DNA of 64,000 bases from Nocardia sputorum (lineage in GTDB: Bacteria > Actinomycetota > Actinomycetes > Mycobacteriales > Mycobacteriaceae): positions 4,712,001-4,776,000 of the forward strand of contig NZ_AP026978.1 in the NCBI RefSeq assembly GCF_027924405.1, read 5' to 3'. Position numbers and translations under genes: made by a program. The notes beneath the pieces were generated by a model, which was not told the origin of the DNA, made no database searches, and saw nothing but the letters and a program-made list of their open reading frames with translations. This document shows positions 44,916 through 53,875 of the stretch, piece after piece (within the stretch, counting starts at the first letter, position 1; the number at the start of each line of letters is the position of its first letter).

Positions 44916-46157
44916 CTACTTGACCTCGTACACCCAGATCAGCGCGTTCGACAGCTCACCGTTCGGGTTCCACTTGTACTGACGCGCGAGGCCGGCACCG
45001 TCGTACGTCCGCACATAGTCGAGCAGGTCGGGGCGGGTCACCTTGCCGCCGTCGATCCCCTTGGCCAGGATCGTGGTGAGGTCGTAGGCCTCGACCGAGT
45101 AGACGCCGGGCGCTTGGCCGTTGAGCGCCTCGTAGTCCTTGGCGAACTTCTCCGGCGCGGGACCGCACGGGCAGGACAGCTTCGCTCCCTTGGCCGCGCT
45201 GCCCGCCTGGGAGACGAACTGCGGGTCGTTGGTGCCGTCGGCGGAGACGAAGACCGCCTTGACGCCACCGGACTTCAACTGCTGGGCCAGCGGCGCGGCC
45301 TCGGAGTAGTAACCGGAGTAGAAGATGGCGTCCGGATTCGCGGCCGCCACCTTGGTGACCGTCGCGGAGAAATCCTTGTCGCCCTTCTTGATGCTGGCGG
45401 CGCACGCCGGGTCGGCGGCGGCGCCCAGCCCCTCCGTGATCGACTTCGCCAGCCCGGTGCCGTAATCGGTGTTGTCCTGGATGACGCAGACCTTCTTGTA
45501 GCCCGCGCTGTTGACCAGGTACTTCGCCACCGAGGGGCCCTGCACGTCGTCGTTGGCCAGACCGCGGAAGAAGGTGGTCCAGCCGTTCTGGGTCAGCGTC
45601 GCGTTGGTCGCCGAGGAGGTCACCGAGACGAGGCCCGCGTCGCTGAGGATCTTGCCGGTTGCCTTCGTCTCCCCGGAGAAGGCGGGACCCACCAGGCCGA
45701 TGATCGAACGATCGTTGACGATCTGCGGGATCACCTGGGTGGCCTTCTGCGGATCACCCTCGGTGTCGAACTGCTTGAGTTCGATCTTGCACCCGGGGTT
45801 GGCTTTGTTGTGCTTGTCGAGGGCGAGCTTGACGCCGTTGACGATGTTGATGCCGAGCGCGGCGTCGGGGCCGGTCAGCGCACCCGCCATCGCGACCGCC
45901 GTGCCCGGTGCGCAGGTCGCCTTGCCGTCGCCCGCGGGATCGGCCGCCGCGGCCGCGTCGGCCTTCGGCACTTCCTTGCCCTGCTGGTCGACTTGCAGGA
46001 GCGGCTGGATGGACAGCCCACCGGCCCCGTTGGTACCCGAGGAATCCGAACCGCTGCTGGTGGATTTGTCGCTACAACCGGTCAGCACCAGCGCGGCGGC
46101 GGCGCCGACGGCCAGAACCGCTCGCATCGAGCGACTGCGCCATGTCGAACTAAGCAC
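44916..46157 (-). CDS. livK: Branched-chain amino acid ABC importer, binding lipoprotein LivK
   Basis: 413 residues. Signal AVLAVGAAAALVLTGC with lipobox LTGC, then a Ser/Gly-rich tether. The mature part is a type I periplasmic-binding fold (GTAVAMAGALTGPDAALGINIVNGVKLALDKHNKANPGCKIELKQFDTEGDPQKATQVI, IGLVGPAFSGETKATG). GTG at 46157 has GAGG six bases upstream and is preferred to the ATG at 46169. First gene of the liv operon. Leu/Ile/Val is inferred from the family. Confidence 0.92.
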   Translation of the reverse strand: MLSSTWRSRSMRAVLAVGAAAALVLTGCSDKSTSSGSDSSGTNGAGGLSIQPLLQVDQQGKEVPKADAAAAADPAGDGKATCAPGTAVAMAGALTGPDAALGINIVNGVKLALDKHNKANPGCKIELKQFDTEGDPQKATQVIPQIVNDRSIIGLVGPAFSGETKATGKILSDAGLVSVTSSATNATLTQNGWTTFFRGLANDDVQGPSVAKYLVNSAGYKKVCVIQDNTDYGTGLAKSITEGLGAAADPACAASIKKGDKDFSATVTKVAAANPDAIFYSGYYSEAAPLAQQLKSGGVKAVFVSADGTNDPQFVSQAGSAAKGAKLSCPCGPAPEKFAKDYEALNGQAPGVYSVEAYDLTTILAKGIDGGKVTRPDLLDYVRTYDGAGLARQYKWNPNGELSNALIWVYEVK

Positions 46158-46345
46158 GTTACACCTCATCTAAGTTCTGTGCTCCCCCGGGATTGCCGAG
46201 GAGGCCGACTCACATCAGCCCGGTCAGAACATAGCGTCGGTACGTTAGTTCCGCATCACATTCGGATCATGCGCGCGACATCGTTTCGAATTCTTGTTCA
46301 CGACGACGTTTCAGCTGCGTAAATTTTCTCGCTACACGGGCGCGG

Positions 46346-46963
46346 TCACTTCGGCGTCAGGTTCTCCAGCACCACCTCGGCGACCGCCTTCATGGTCGTG
46401 CGGCGATCCATTGCGGTGCGTTGAATCCACTTGAACGCCTGCGGCTCCGAAAGGCCCTGTGTCTGCATCAGCACACCCTTGGCCCGCTCGACCAGCTTGC
46501 GCGTCTCCAAGCGCTCGGCGAGATTCGCGACCTCGCTCTCCAACGCTGTGATCTCGTGGAAGCGGCTGGCCGCCAATTCGATGGCGGGCACCAGATCCGA
46601 TTTCGTGAACGGCTTCACCAGGTAGGCCATCGCACCCGCGTCGCGTGCCCGCTCCACCAGATCGCGCTGGCTGAAAGCGGTCAGGATCACCACGGGGGCA
46701 ACGCGTTTGGAGGCGATCTCCGCCGCCGCGTCGATGCCGTCGCGGCGCGGCATCTTCACGTCCATGATGACCAGGTCCGGCCGGTGCTCGACGGCCAGAT
46801 CCACCGCCTGCTGGCCGTCGCCCGCCTCACCGACCACCTGATAGCCCTCTTCGGTCAGCATCTCGACCAGATCCATGCGGATGAGCGCTTCGTCTTCGGC
46901 GACGACGACCCGCTTCGCCCCGGCTTCCCGCTTGGTGCCGGCGCCCCCAGCTGCTGTGCTCAT
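46346..46963 (-). CDS. pdtaR: ANTAR-domain response regulator PdtaR
   Basis: 205 residues. Receiver domain (about 18-135) with phospho-acceptor Asp68 in LVIMDVKMPRRDG and the acidic pocket VAEDEALIRMDL. The C-terminal ANTAR RNA-binding domain (about 145-200) reads LETRKLVERAKGVLMQTQGLSEPQAFKWIQRTAMDRRTTM. ANTAR proteins bind dual-hairpin leader RNAs and prevent termination. The partner kinase PdtaS is not in the window. Length and position match M. tuberculosis Rv1626. ATG at 46963 with GAGGGG eight bases upstream. Confidence 0.95.
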   Translation of the reverse strand: MSTAAGGAGTKREAGAKRVVVAEDEALIRMDLVEMLTEEGYQVVGEAGDGQQAVDLAVEHRPDLVIMDVKMPRRDGIDAAAEIASKRVAPVVILTAFSQRDLVERARDAGAMAYLVKPFTKSDLVPAIELAASRFHEITALESEVANLAERLETRKLVERAKGVLMQTQGLSEPQAFKWIQRTAMDRRTTMKAVAEVVLENLTPK

Positions 46964-47169
46964 AGGTAGACCCCTCTGGTTCCGATGCCCTGTACCCGAC
47001 CCAACCAAAGGAAAGCCGCGCTCGCACGGGGCGACCGCCGGCCGTCCATCGGGCTGTCGAGTGATGTAAAGAGTACCTTTCACTTCGGCATAGAACGCAT
47101 ATACCCTGCGCAAACCGCGCGCTCGCGCCGTACGGACCAACCCATTCGCGTCCACGCCACCCGACCCGC

Positions 47170-47175
47170 TATAGT
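47170..47175 (+). promoter_or_regulatory. tRNA-Leu promoter -10
   Basis: TATAGT, 13 bases before the mature tRNA 5' end. Confidence 0.5.
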
Positions 47176-47188
47176 TGCCACCCGGTGC

Positions 47189-47272
47189 GCCGAGTTGGCG
47201 GAACTGGCAGACGCGACGGTCTCAAAAACCGTTGTCCGAAAGGACGTGTGGGTTCGAGTCCCACACTCGGCA
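47189..47272 (+). tRNA. tRNA-Leu (anticodon CAA)
   Basis: 84 bases with a complete cloverleaf. Acceptor GCCGAGT/ACTCGGC plus discriminator A; D-arm with GG; anticodon stem ACGGT/ACCGT around CTCAAAA, anticodon CAA at 47223-47225, decoding UUG. It has a long class II variable arm (GTCC-GAAA-GGAC), as expected for leucine, and a T-arm GTGGG-TTCGAGT-CCCAC. CCA is not encoded. Confidence 0.97.
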
Positions 47273-47332
47273 CTCGCTCCTGGGTGTCCCCTGCTCGCGG
47301 AGAGCGCTTGCGGGGGGCGCTCGTTGTTTCTT

Positions 47333-47368
47333 CTGGGGGTGCAACCCCCAGGCCCCGCTCGGCGGGGC
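47333..47368 (+). terminator. Stacked hairpins after tRNA-Leu
   Basis: CTGGGGGT-GCA-ACCCCCAG (47333-47351) followed directly by GCCCCGC-TCG-GCGGGGC (47352-47368), then C-rich DNA. Position suggests a terminator, though the GC-rich tandem form is also that of a dispersed intergenic repeat. Confidence 0.65.
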
Positions 47369-47383
47369 TTCGCCCCCCGAACC

Positions 47384-47533
47384 CCCCGAGACGCGTGGTT
47401 GCGTCAGGAGGGGATCAAGCGGTTTCGGTCCGGTCATCTACCGCAGGGTTCGTCCAGCACTCCCCTGCGGATTGAGCGTGCGGTGTTTCCGCTCTGGGTG
47501 TCCCCGAGACGCGTGGTGGCGTCAGGTAGGGAT
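47384..47533 (+). repeat. Imperfect 32-base direct repeat
   Basis: Two copies of a unit starting CCCCGAGACGCGTGGTTGCG (47384-47415 and 47502-47533), differing at only a few bases and spaced 118 bases start to start. Confidence 0.7.
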
Positions 47534-47846
47534 ATGGGTGCATATGAGTGCGCTCTCGATCTCTCGAACGATGCCGCCTTCGCGCCAGGTGTGCGTCGCT
47601 TCGCCTTGCCGATTCGGTGGCCGCCCGGATGTTACGGTCGATGGCGCGTTCTGTTCATAGTTTTCTTCCCCGAGCGGCCCTCCCGGAGCGCGGCTACTCG
47701 GTGCACGGACCGGCCACACGGAGGCGGGCGGCCGATCGTCGGCAATAGGTCTCGGAGTAGTTCCGTTCGTTTCCGTCGAACCGATTCGGTCGCTGGATCG
47801 TTATTCCGTATGGCGGCATTGGGTGGCCGGGGCAGCGAGGTATGCG

Positions 47847-48359
47847 ATGAGGGTGAACAGGACCACGGTGGACCTGTCCGAGTATCCGGATCTGGTGGTC
47901 ATCTACATCGGCATGCGGGTGCGGCGGCCGCGGGGAATGCTGCGGCTGCTCGGGCTCGGGCCGAAACTCTATCGCTCGCACAAGGATCGGCCGGACGGGT
48001 TGCTGCTGCACGAAGATCTCGTCTGGGCGCTGTTCCCGCCGCACTGGGGCGCACGGCAGTACTGGCGCGATCTCGACAGCCTCGAAGCATGGACGCGGAC
48101 CGCGCCGCACCGGGACTGGTGGCAGAAGTTCCTGCGCGACTCCGGTGGCACCGGGTTCTGGCACGAGGCCTATTTCGCCCGCGGCGGCATCGACGCCATG
48201 TACGACGACATGGACCCGCCGACCGGACTCGCACGGTTCGCACCGGTCGTCGCCTCCCGCGGTCACCGGTTCTCCACCCGCGGCCGGGTCCACGGCGGAC
48301 CGGCCGGGATCGAACCCGTCGTGAGCGAATCCGTTTACTACCCTGGCGAATCCGAGTAG
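47847..48359 (+). CDS. DUF4188-family protein
   Basis: 170 residues matching the DUF4188 pattern: VVIYIGMRVRRPRGMLRLLGLGPKL at the start, then YWRDLDSLEAWTRTAPHRDWWQKFLRD and GTGFWHEAYFARGGIDAMYDDM. The fold resembles heme-dependent aldoxime-dehydratase or monooxygenase-like ferredoxin domains; function unproven. ATG at 47847 with GAGG six bases upstream. It stands alone. Confidence 0.8.
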   Translation: MRVNRTTVDLSEYPDLVVIYIGMRVRRPRGMLRLLGLGPKLYRSHKDRPDGLLLHEDLVWALFPPHWGARQYWRDLDSLEAWTRTAPHRDWWQKFLRDSGGTGFWHEAYFARGGIDAMYDDMDPPTGLARFAPVVASRGHRFSTRGRVHGGPAGIEPVVSESVYYPGESE

Positions 48360-48609
48360 CCTGCCTGCCCGCCCCGGTCATATCACGAGGCAATCACAAC
48401 GCAGCGCTTGAATTCGCGAACTCCGGGGTACAGCCAGGAGAAGAACCGAACGACACCACCTCTCGAAGTGACCTACATCGCAGGCCAACGGCCGAAAGCG
48501 GCGCACTTCGTGTACGGCGCGCTACGAACAGATGAATATGTTGTTCCCACATGTGGGACTAACGACTCGAGTCCGTCTGATAGCCTCTGCGCCGTTTATC
48601 GTTATCGGT

Positions 48610-49230
48610 ATGCACGTCCTGTTCGTCTGCAACGGCAACGTTTGCCGTTCGGTGATCGCCGAGCGGCTCACGCGCGCCCTCGCGGTCGAACACGATCTCC
48701 CCTACCTCACCGCCGAGAGCGCCGGAACCCGTGCGCTCGTCGGATTTCCGGTCGAGCCGCTCGCCGCGCAGACCATCGCCGGGCTCGGCGCCGACGCGAG
48801 CAACTTCCGGGCCCGCCGGCTGAAGCCGGAGATGATCGACAAGGCCGACTTGGTCCTCACGATGACCGAGCAGATTCGCGAGCAAGTGATCGACCTGGCC
48901 TTCGGCGCCGGAGCGCGCACGTTCACGCTGCTGGAGGCCCACCGCATCGCGCACGTCACCGGCGCGCGCACGGTCGCCGAATTGCACCGGGCGCGCAACG
49001 ACCTGTCGCTGGTCGGCCGGGAGAACATCGCCGACCCGGTCGGACTGTCGGCCCAGGCGTTCTGTGAAGTCGGCGATCGTATCGCCGAGGCGCTGGTGCC
49101 GCTGCTGCTGGCGCTGGCTCCACACGAACAACCGCGCTGGCCGCACGACGAGCGCCGGGGACTGGTGATCCGCCCCGGCGGCGCGCCCGCACCGCTGGCG
49201 ACCTTCCTCGCCGCCCAACGCACCCGCTGA
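48610..49230 (+). CDS. Low-molecular-weight protein tyrosine phosphatase-like protein
   Basis: 206 residues. CX5R loop CNGNVCR (Cys7-Arg13) at the N-terminus and the catalytic-acid segment NIADPVGLS later, as in LMW-PTP/arsenate-reductase proteins. The C-terminal ~45 residues are an extra tail. Might dephosphorylate tyrosine-phosphorylated proteins or a cell wall glycosyl phosphate. TATCGT lies seven bases before the ATG at 48610 (leaderless), excluding the longer frame from 48532. Confidence 0.86.
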   Translation: MHVLFVCNGNVCRSVIAERLTRALAVEHDLPYLTAESAGTRALVGFPVEPLAAQTIAGLGADASNFRARRLKPEMIDKADLVLTMTEQIREQVIDLAFGAGARTFTLLEAHRIAHVTGARTVAELHRARNDLSLVGRENIADPVGLSAQAFCEVGDRIAEALVPLLLALAPHEQPRWPHDERRGLVIRPGGAPAPLATFLAAQRTR

Positions 49231-49382
49231 CCCGGGGAACCTTCGCACTCGATAGCGCGCCCGGATCCACCGCGTATCAACCTGTTACCAACCGGCTGTG
49301 TTCTTTTCCGCGTCGGACGCACTAAACTCCCGCCGGACACCATTCCCGCCGTTGCTGGTTCGACACAGGACAGGAATCAGAC

Positions 49383-49805
49383 ATGCCGAAACGCATTTCG
49401 GATGTTTCGCTCCATGTTTATGTGACACCGGAAACCCTCGAACGCGTCGTCGACACCGTCCGCGCGGTGGTCGACGAACACCTCGCCGAGCGGGACGTGT
49501 TCGCCTGGCGCTTCACTTTGCCGGTCGACAGCGACGACCCGGCCCACGCGGAGCTGCAAAGCCGCTACCCCACGGATCCCCCCGACCCTGCTGCGGACCG
49601 CGCGACCTACGAGATCGCGCTCAGTCTGGTCGGCGCACCCGACCAGCTCACCGACGAGCACCTGGCCGCACTCGAACGCCAACTGCTGCGGGCCGTCTCA
49701 GCGTTGGCGCGAACCGAGCCGGGACCCGGGATCCCGGTCTCGATCCGCGCATCGCAACGCACTCACGTCGATCTCGACATCGATCGCGACCTAGAACTGC
49801 TGTGA
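49383..49805 (+). CDS. Hypothetical protein
   Basis: 140 soluble residues with no recognised family: MPKRISDVSLHVYVTPETLERVVDTVRAVVDEHLAERDVFAWRF then DRATYEIALSLVGAPDQLTDEHLAALERQLLRAV. The arrangement (strand, helix, strand, helix) suggests a small alpha/beta domain. ATG at 49383 with AGGA eight bases upstream. Converges on tesB with 20 bases between stops. Confidence 0.65.
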   Translation: MPKRISDVSLHVYVTPETLERVVDTVRAVVDEHLAERDVFAWRFTLPVDSDDPAHAELQSRYPTDPPDPAADRATYEIALSLVGAPDQLTDEHLAALERQLLRAVSALARTEPGPGIPVSIRASQRTHVDLDIDRDLELL

Positions 49806-49825
49806 ACCCCGGACTGCGGCGAACC

Positions 49826-50734
49826 TCAGCGCCGCGCGGGGAAGTGGCGGATGAGCCCCTCTTGCACCGTGGTGGCCAGCAGATCACCGCTGCGGGAGTA
49901 GAAGCGGCCGGTCGCCAGGCCACGGGAGCCCGCGGCCACCGGTGACTCGGTGCAGTACAGCGCCCACTCGTCGAAACGGAACGGGCGGTGGAACCAGATC
50001 GAGTGGTTGACCGTCGCCGCGACGATGCGGTCCAGACCCCACGACAGCCCGTGGGTGGTGATGATGGAGTCCAGCACCGTGGTGTCGGACGAGTAGCCCA
50101 GCGTCGCCACGTGGATCAGCGGGTCGTCGGGCAGCCTGCCGTCCGCGCGCATCCACACGCGGTTGTGGTTGAGCCGCTCCCCCGTGCCCTTGAGAATCCA
50201 CGCGGGGTCGTTGGTGTAGCGCATGTCGATCGGATGCGGCGCCTTGACGAACATCTCCAGCTTGTCCTCCAAGCCTTCGAAGCTCTCCTCCACCCGCGGC
50301 AGCGTCTCCGGATCCGGCACCTCCGGCTGGGCGTGCGCGTGCTCGAGCCCCGTGCCCCAGTCCTGGAACGCGGCGAGCATGACGAACAGCTCCTGACCGT
50401 CCTGGCTCGCGGTCACCGTCCGGTTGGCGAACGCGCGACCGTCGCGATGCCGGTCCACCCGGTACTCGATCGGCTTCTTCACGTCGCCACCGCGCACGAA
50501 GTGCGCGTTGACGGCGTGTACGGGACGGTCACCGACCGTGCGGCCCGCCGCGATGATGGCCTGCGAGACGAGCTGGCCGCCGAAGGTCCGGCTCCACACC
50601 TTCTCCGGGTGCTGGCCGACGAACACGTCCTCGTCCATCTGCTCGAGATCGAGCAGGCCGAGCAGCACATCCAGATCGGAACGCTGCGCATCCGGCTCCG
50701 CGACGCCGACGGGGCTGCTCAGGGAAGCACTCAC
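49826..50734 (-). CDS. tesB: Acyl-CoA thioesterase II
   Basis: 302 residues, double hot-dog fold, hydrolysing medium/long-chain acyl-CoA. Opening DLDVLLGLLDLEQMDEDVFVGQHPEKVWSRTFGGQLVSQAIIAAGRTV; second half SIITTHGLSWGLDRIVAATVNHSIWFHRPFRFDEWALYCTESPVAAGSRGLATGRFYSR with the catalytic Asp/Thr/Gln positions of TesB. GTG at 50734 overlaps the pykA TAG stop by one base, so translation is coupled. The pykA-tesB pair is conserved in mycobacteria (Rv1617-Rv1618). Confidence 0.95.
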   Translation of the reverse strand: MSASLSSPVGVAEPDAQRSDLDVLLGLLDLEQMDEDVFVGQHPEKVWSRTFGGQLVSQAIIAAGRTVGDRPVHAVNAHFVRGGDVKKPIEYRVDRHRDGRAFANRTVTASQDGQELFVMLAAFQDWGTGLEHAHAQPEVPDPETLPRVEESFEGLEDKLEMFVKAPHPIDMRYTNDPAWILKGTGERLNHNRVWMRADGRLPDDPLIHVATLGYSSDTTVLDSIITTHGLSWGLDRIVAATVNHSIWFHRPFRFDEWALYCTESPVAAGSRGLATGRFYSRSGDLLATTVQEGLIRHFPARR

Positions 50735-52152
50735 TAATGGTCCTCCTCACCGATTCGGTGCACATGGATCAGGTTGGTGGAACCGACGGTACCGGGCGGC
50801 GACCCGGCCACGATGACCACCAGGTCACCCTTCTGGTATCGGTCCATCGACAGAAGTGCTACATCCACCTGGTGGATCATCGCGTCGGTGCTGTCCACGG
50901 TCGGCACGATGAAGGTCTCGGTGCCCCAGGTCAGCGCCAGCTGGCTGCGCACCTCCGGCAGCGGGGTGAACGCCAGCAGCGGCAGTGGCGTGTGCAGCCG
51001 GGCCAGGCGGCGCACCGTGTCGCCCGACTGGGTGAACGCGACCAGCGCCTTCGCGTTGAGCCGCTCGCCGATGTCGCGGGCGGCGTAGGAGATCACGCCG
51101 CGCTTGGTGCGCGGCACGTGAGTCAGCGGCGGCACCCGGGTCGACTCGGTCTCCACCGCGTGCACGATGCGCGCCATCGTGCGCACCGTCTCGATCGGAT
51201 ACTTGCCCACCGAGGTCTCGCCCGACAGCATCACCGCGTCGGCGCCGTCGAGCACCGCGTTCGCGACGTCCGATGCCTCGGCGCGGGTGGGACGGGAGTT
51301 GTCGATCATCGACTCCAGCATCTGCGTGGCGACGATGACCGGCTTGGCGTTCTCGCGGGCCATCTGGATGGCGCGCTTCTGCACGATCGGCACCTGCTCG
51401 AGCGGCAGCTCGACACCGAGGTCGCCGCGCGCGACCATCACCGCGTCGAAGGCCAGGACCACGGCCTCGAGGTTGTCGATCGCCTCCGGCTTCTCCAGCT
51501 TGCCGATCACCGGCACCCGGCGGCCCACCCGGTCCATCACGTCGTGCACCAGCTCGACGTCGGACGGGGACCGCACGAACGACAGGGCGATGAAGTCCAC
51601 GCCGAGCTTCAGCGCGAACTCCAGGTCCTCGATGTCCTTCTCCGACAGGGCGGGAACCGACACATCCATGCCGGGCAGCGACACGCCTTTGTTGTTGGAG
51701 ACCGGACCGCCCTCGGTCACCCGGCAGACCACGTCGTTGCCTTCGACACGGGTGACGATCAGGCCGACCTTGCCGTCGTCGACCAGGAGCCGATCGCCCG
51801 GCTTGGCGTCCTTGGCCAGTTCCTTGTAGGTGGTGGACACGCGGTCGTGGGTCCCGTCGATGTCGTCGACGGTGATGCGGACCTCTTCACCCGTCGCCCA
51901 GACGGTTCTGCCTTCCAGGAAGCGGCCGAGGCGGATCTTGGGACCCTGCAGGTCGGCGAGAATGCCGACAGCCCGGCCGAGGTGGTCGGAAGCCTGACGC
52001 ACCTTCTTGTAGTTCTCGGCATGGTCGGAGTGCTCGCCGTGGCTGAAGTTCAGCCGAGCCACGTCCATACCGCTCTCGACGAGTTCGCGGATACGGTCCT
52101 CGGTGGCAGTGGCCGGCCCGAGCGTGCACACAATCTTCGTCCGTCGCATCAC
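50734..52152 (-). CDS. pykA: Pyruvate kinase
   Basis: 472 residues converting phosphoenolpyruvate and ADP to pyruvate and ATP. RRTKIVCTLGPAT, LNFSHG, the active-site signature VIGKLEKPEAIDNLEAV, MVARGDLGVELP, ATQMLESMIDNSRPTRAEASDVANAVLDGADAVMLSGETSVG, and a C-terminal allosteric domain. TAGGCT lies six bases before GTG at 52152, followed directly by ATG; a leaderless start is likely. Forms an operon with tesB. Confidence 0.97.
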   Translation of the reverse strand: MMRRTKIVCTLGPATATEDRIRELVESGMDVARLNFSHGEHSDHAENYKKVRQASDHLGRAVGILADLQGPKIRLGRFLEGRTVWATGEEVRITVDDIDGTHDRVSTTYKELAKDAKPGDRLLVDDGKVGLIVTRVEGNDVVCRVTEGGPVSNNKGVSLPGMDVSVPALSEKDIEDLEFALKLGVDFIALSFVRSPSDVELVHDVMDRVGRRVPVIGKLEKPEAIDNLEAVVLAFDAVMVARGDLGVELPLEQVPIVQKRAIQMARENAKPVIVATQMLESMIDNSRPTRAEASDVANAVLDGADAVMLSGETSVGKYPIETVRTMARIVHAVETESTRVPPLTHVPRTKRGVISYAARDIGERLNAKALVAFTQSGDTVRRLARLHTPLPLLAFTPLPEVRSQLALTWGTETFIVPTVDSTDAMIHQVDVALLSMDRYQKGDLVVIVAGSPPGTVGSTNLIHVHRIGEEDH

Positions 52153-52255
52153 GAGTAGAGCCTAGTCCCGCTCGGTGTGCAGGTCCCGCCGTGGCCACGG
52201 TGAATCCTTGGTGAAAAAAATGAACGACAGCTCCATTGCAGGTACAAACGGGTAG

Positions 52256-52924
52256 TCATCGGGCGACATGACGGGCCAACCTCGTTTCCAGCCGGGTCTG
52301 CCCGAATCCGAGGATCAGGCAGATCACCCAGTAATACAGCGCCGCTACTCCGTAGAGCGCGAAGAAGTCGAACGTGGGAGCGGCCGCGAGCTGGGCGACG
52401 CGCAGCAGCTCGGTCACCAGGATGGTGGAGGCCAGCGAGGTGTCCTTCACCAAGGAGATCAGCGTGTTGGACAGCGGCGGCACCGCGATCCGCGCGGCCT
52501 GCGGCAGGATGACCAGCCGTAGCATCATCGGGTACGACATGCCGAGTGCCTGCGCCGCCTCCCACTGCCCCGTCGCGACGCTGAGAATCGCCGCGCGCAC
52601 CACTTCGGCCGCGTATCCGCCGACATTGAGACTGAACGCGATCACCGCGGCGGGGAACGGGTCGATCACGATGCCGAATTGCGGCAGCGCGTAGAACACG
52701 ATGAACAGCTGCACCAGCAAGGGCGTGCCGCGAATGATCGAGATGTAGAAGCGGGCGGCCGCGGACACCGGCCACACCGGCGACATCCTGGCCAGCGCGA
52801 CGAACAGCGCGAGCACCAGGCCGATGGCGAAGCTGATCGCGGTGAGCGGAAGAGTCTTGGTCACGGTGGCCTGCAGCATCGGCCACAGGTTGTGCCAGAT
52901 GAGGTCCCGGGTGGCGGCGTCCAT
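52256..52924 (-). CDS. Cystine/polar amino acid ABC importer, permease (TcyB-like)
   Basis: 222 residues of the HisMQ permease class with five membrane helices: MLQATVTKTLPLTAISFAIGLVLALFVALARMS, FYISIIRGTPLLVQLFIVFYALPQFGI, and EAA loop GQWEAAQALGMSYPMMLRLVILPQAARIAVPPLSNTLISLVKDTSLAS. Close in pattern to cystine permeases. It begins 11 bases after the binding-protein gene. No ATPase gene follows, which is unusual. Confidence 0.9.
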   Translation of the reverse strand: MDAATRDLIWHNLWPMLQATVTKTLPLTAISFAIGLVLALFVALARMSPVWPVSAAARFYISIIRGTPLLVQLFIVFYALPQFGIVIDPFPAAVIAFSLNVGGYAAEVVRAAILSVATGQWEAAQALGMSYPMMLRLVILPQAARIAVPPLSNTLISLVKDTSLASTILVTELLRVAQLAAAPTFDFFALYGVAALYYWVICLILGFGQTRLETRLARHVAR

Positions 52925-52935
52925 CGACGATGCGG

Positions 52936-53688
52936 CTACTGGCTGACGTCGGTGCCGAAGTATTTCTCGGAGATCTTCGCCAAGGTGCCGTCGGCGCGCA
53001 GCTGGTTCAGCGCGTTGTCCACGTCGGTGATCAGCGCGTCGCCCTTGCGCGCGGCGAACGCCTGCTTGCTCACCGATCCGGTGCGGGCGGCGATCTTCAC
53101 TCCGGTGTCGCCGGTCTTCTTGGTGTACTCCGCGACGGCGAGGTTGTCGTTGACGGTGGCGTCCACGCGGCCGTTCTTCAACAGCTGGATGGCCTGCACG
53201 AAGCCCTCCACCGCTTCGACTTTCGCGCCCGCGTCGGTGGCGACCTTGCTCCAGTTGCTGGTGGCCGACTGCGCACAGGTCTTCCCGTTGAGATCGGCGA
53301 GGCCGGTGACGGCGTTGTTGTCGGCCCGGGTGACGATCACACCCGCCGACGTGGTGTAGGGCGCCGACAGCGCGTATTTCGCCGTGCGCTCGTCGTTCAC
53401 GGTCACCTGGTTGGCCACCAGGTCGAAGCGCTTGGACTCCAGCCCCGCGAAGATGGCGTCCCACGGCGTCTGCACGAACTCGACCCGCTTGCCCAGTTTG
53501 TCGCCGACCGCCTGGATCACCTCGACGTCGTAGCCGGTGAGTTTGCCGTCGGAGCCCTGGAAGCTGAACGGCGCGTAAGTGCCCTCGGTGCCGACCTTCA
53601 ACACGTTCGGGTCGCTGTCGCCGCACGCGCTCAGCCCGGTGGCGGCGACGACGGCGAGCATGGCGGCGGCGAACAATCCACGACGCAC
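52936..53688 (-). CDS. Cystine/polar amino acid ABC importer, binding lipoprotein (TcyA/FliY-like)
   Basis: 250 residues. Signal FAAAMLAVVAATGLSAC with lipobox LSAC. Mature family 3 binding protein, VGTEGTYAPFSFQGSDGKLTGYDVEVIQAV, WDAIFAGLESKRFDLVANQVTVNDERTAKYALSAPYT, very like E. coli FliY/TcyJ, so L-cystine is the best guess. GTG at 53688 with GAGAGG upstream. Operon with the permease. Confidence 0.9.
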   Translation of the reverse strand: MRRGLFAAAMLAVVAATGLSACGDSDPNVLKVGTEGTYAPFSFQGSDGKLTGYDVEVIQAVGDKLGKRVEFVQTPWDAIFAGLESKRFDLVANQVTVNDERTAKYALSAPYTTSAGVIVTRADNNAVTGLADLNGKTCAQSATSNWSKVATDAGAKVEAVEGFVQAIQLLKNGRVDATVNDNLAVAEYTKKTGDTGVKIAARTGSVSKQAFAARKGDALITDVDNALNQLRADGTLAKISEKYFGTDVSQ

Positions 53689-53875
53689 GGGATCCCTCTC
53701 TTCGGTGCGTGGAGCTCCACACACGGCACACGAATCCGGTCATGCTACGCCCGTACCTCCGCAAGCGACAGTATCGCGATCATGGTGCGCCGAAGGGTTG
53801 GGCTCGAGGTCCGGCCCGCGACGGCATGGAGGCGGGCACGCGCCGTGCCCGCCTCCGGGTACTGCCGATACCGCC

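Larger units (their letters stand above)
47273..47846. other. Repeat-rich non-coding stretch downstream of tRNA-Leu
   Basis: About 570 bases without a supportable gene. It contains stacked hairpins at 47333-47368 and an imperfect 32-base direct repeat (47384-47415 and 47502-47533), each copy preceded at a distance by a CTGGGTGTCCCC block (47280 and 47494). The rightmost 300 bases show nothing organised. Confidence 0.55.
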
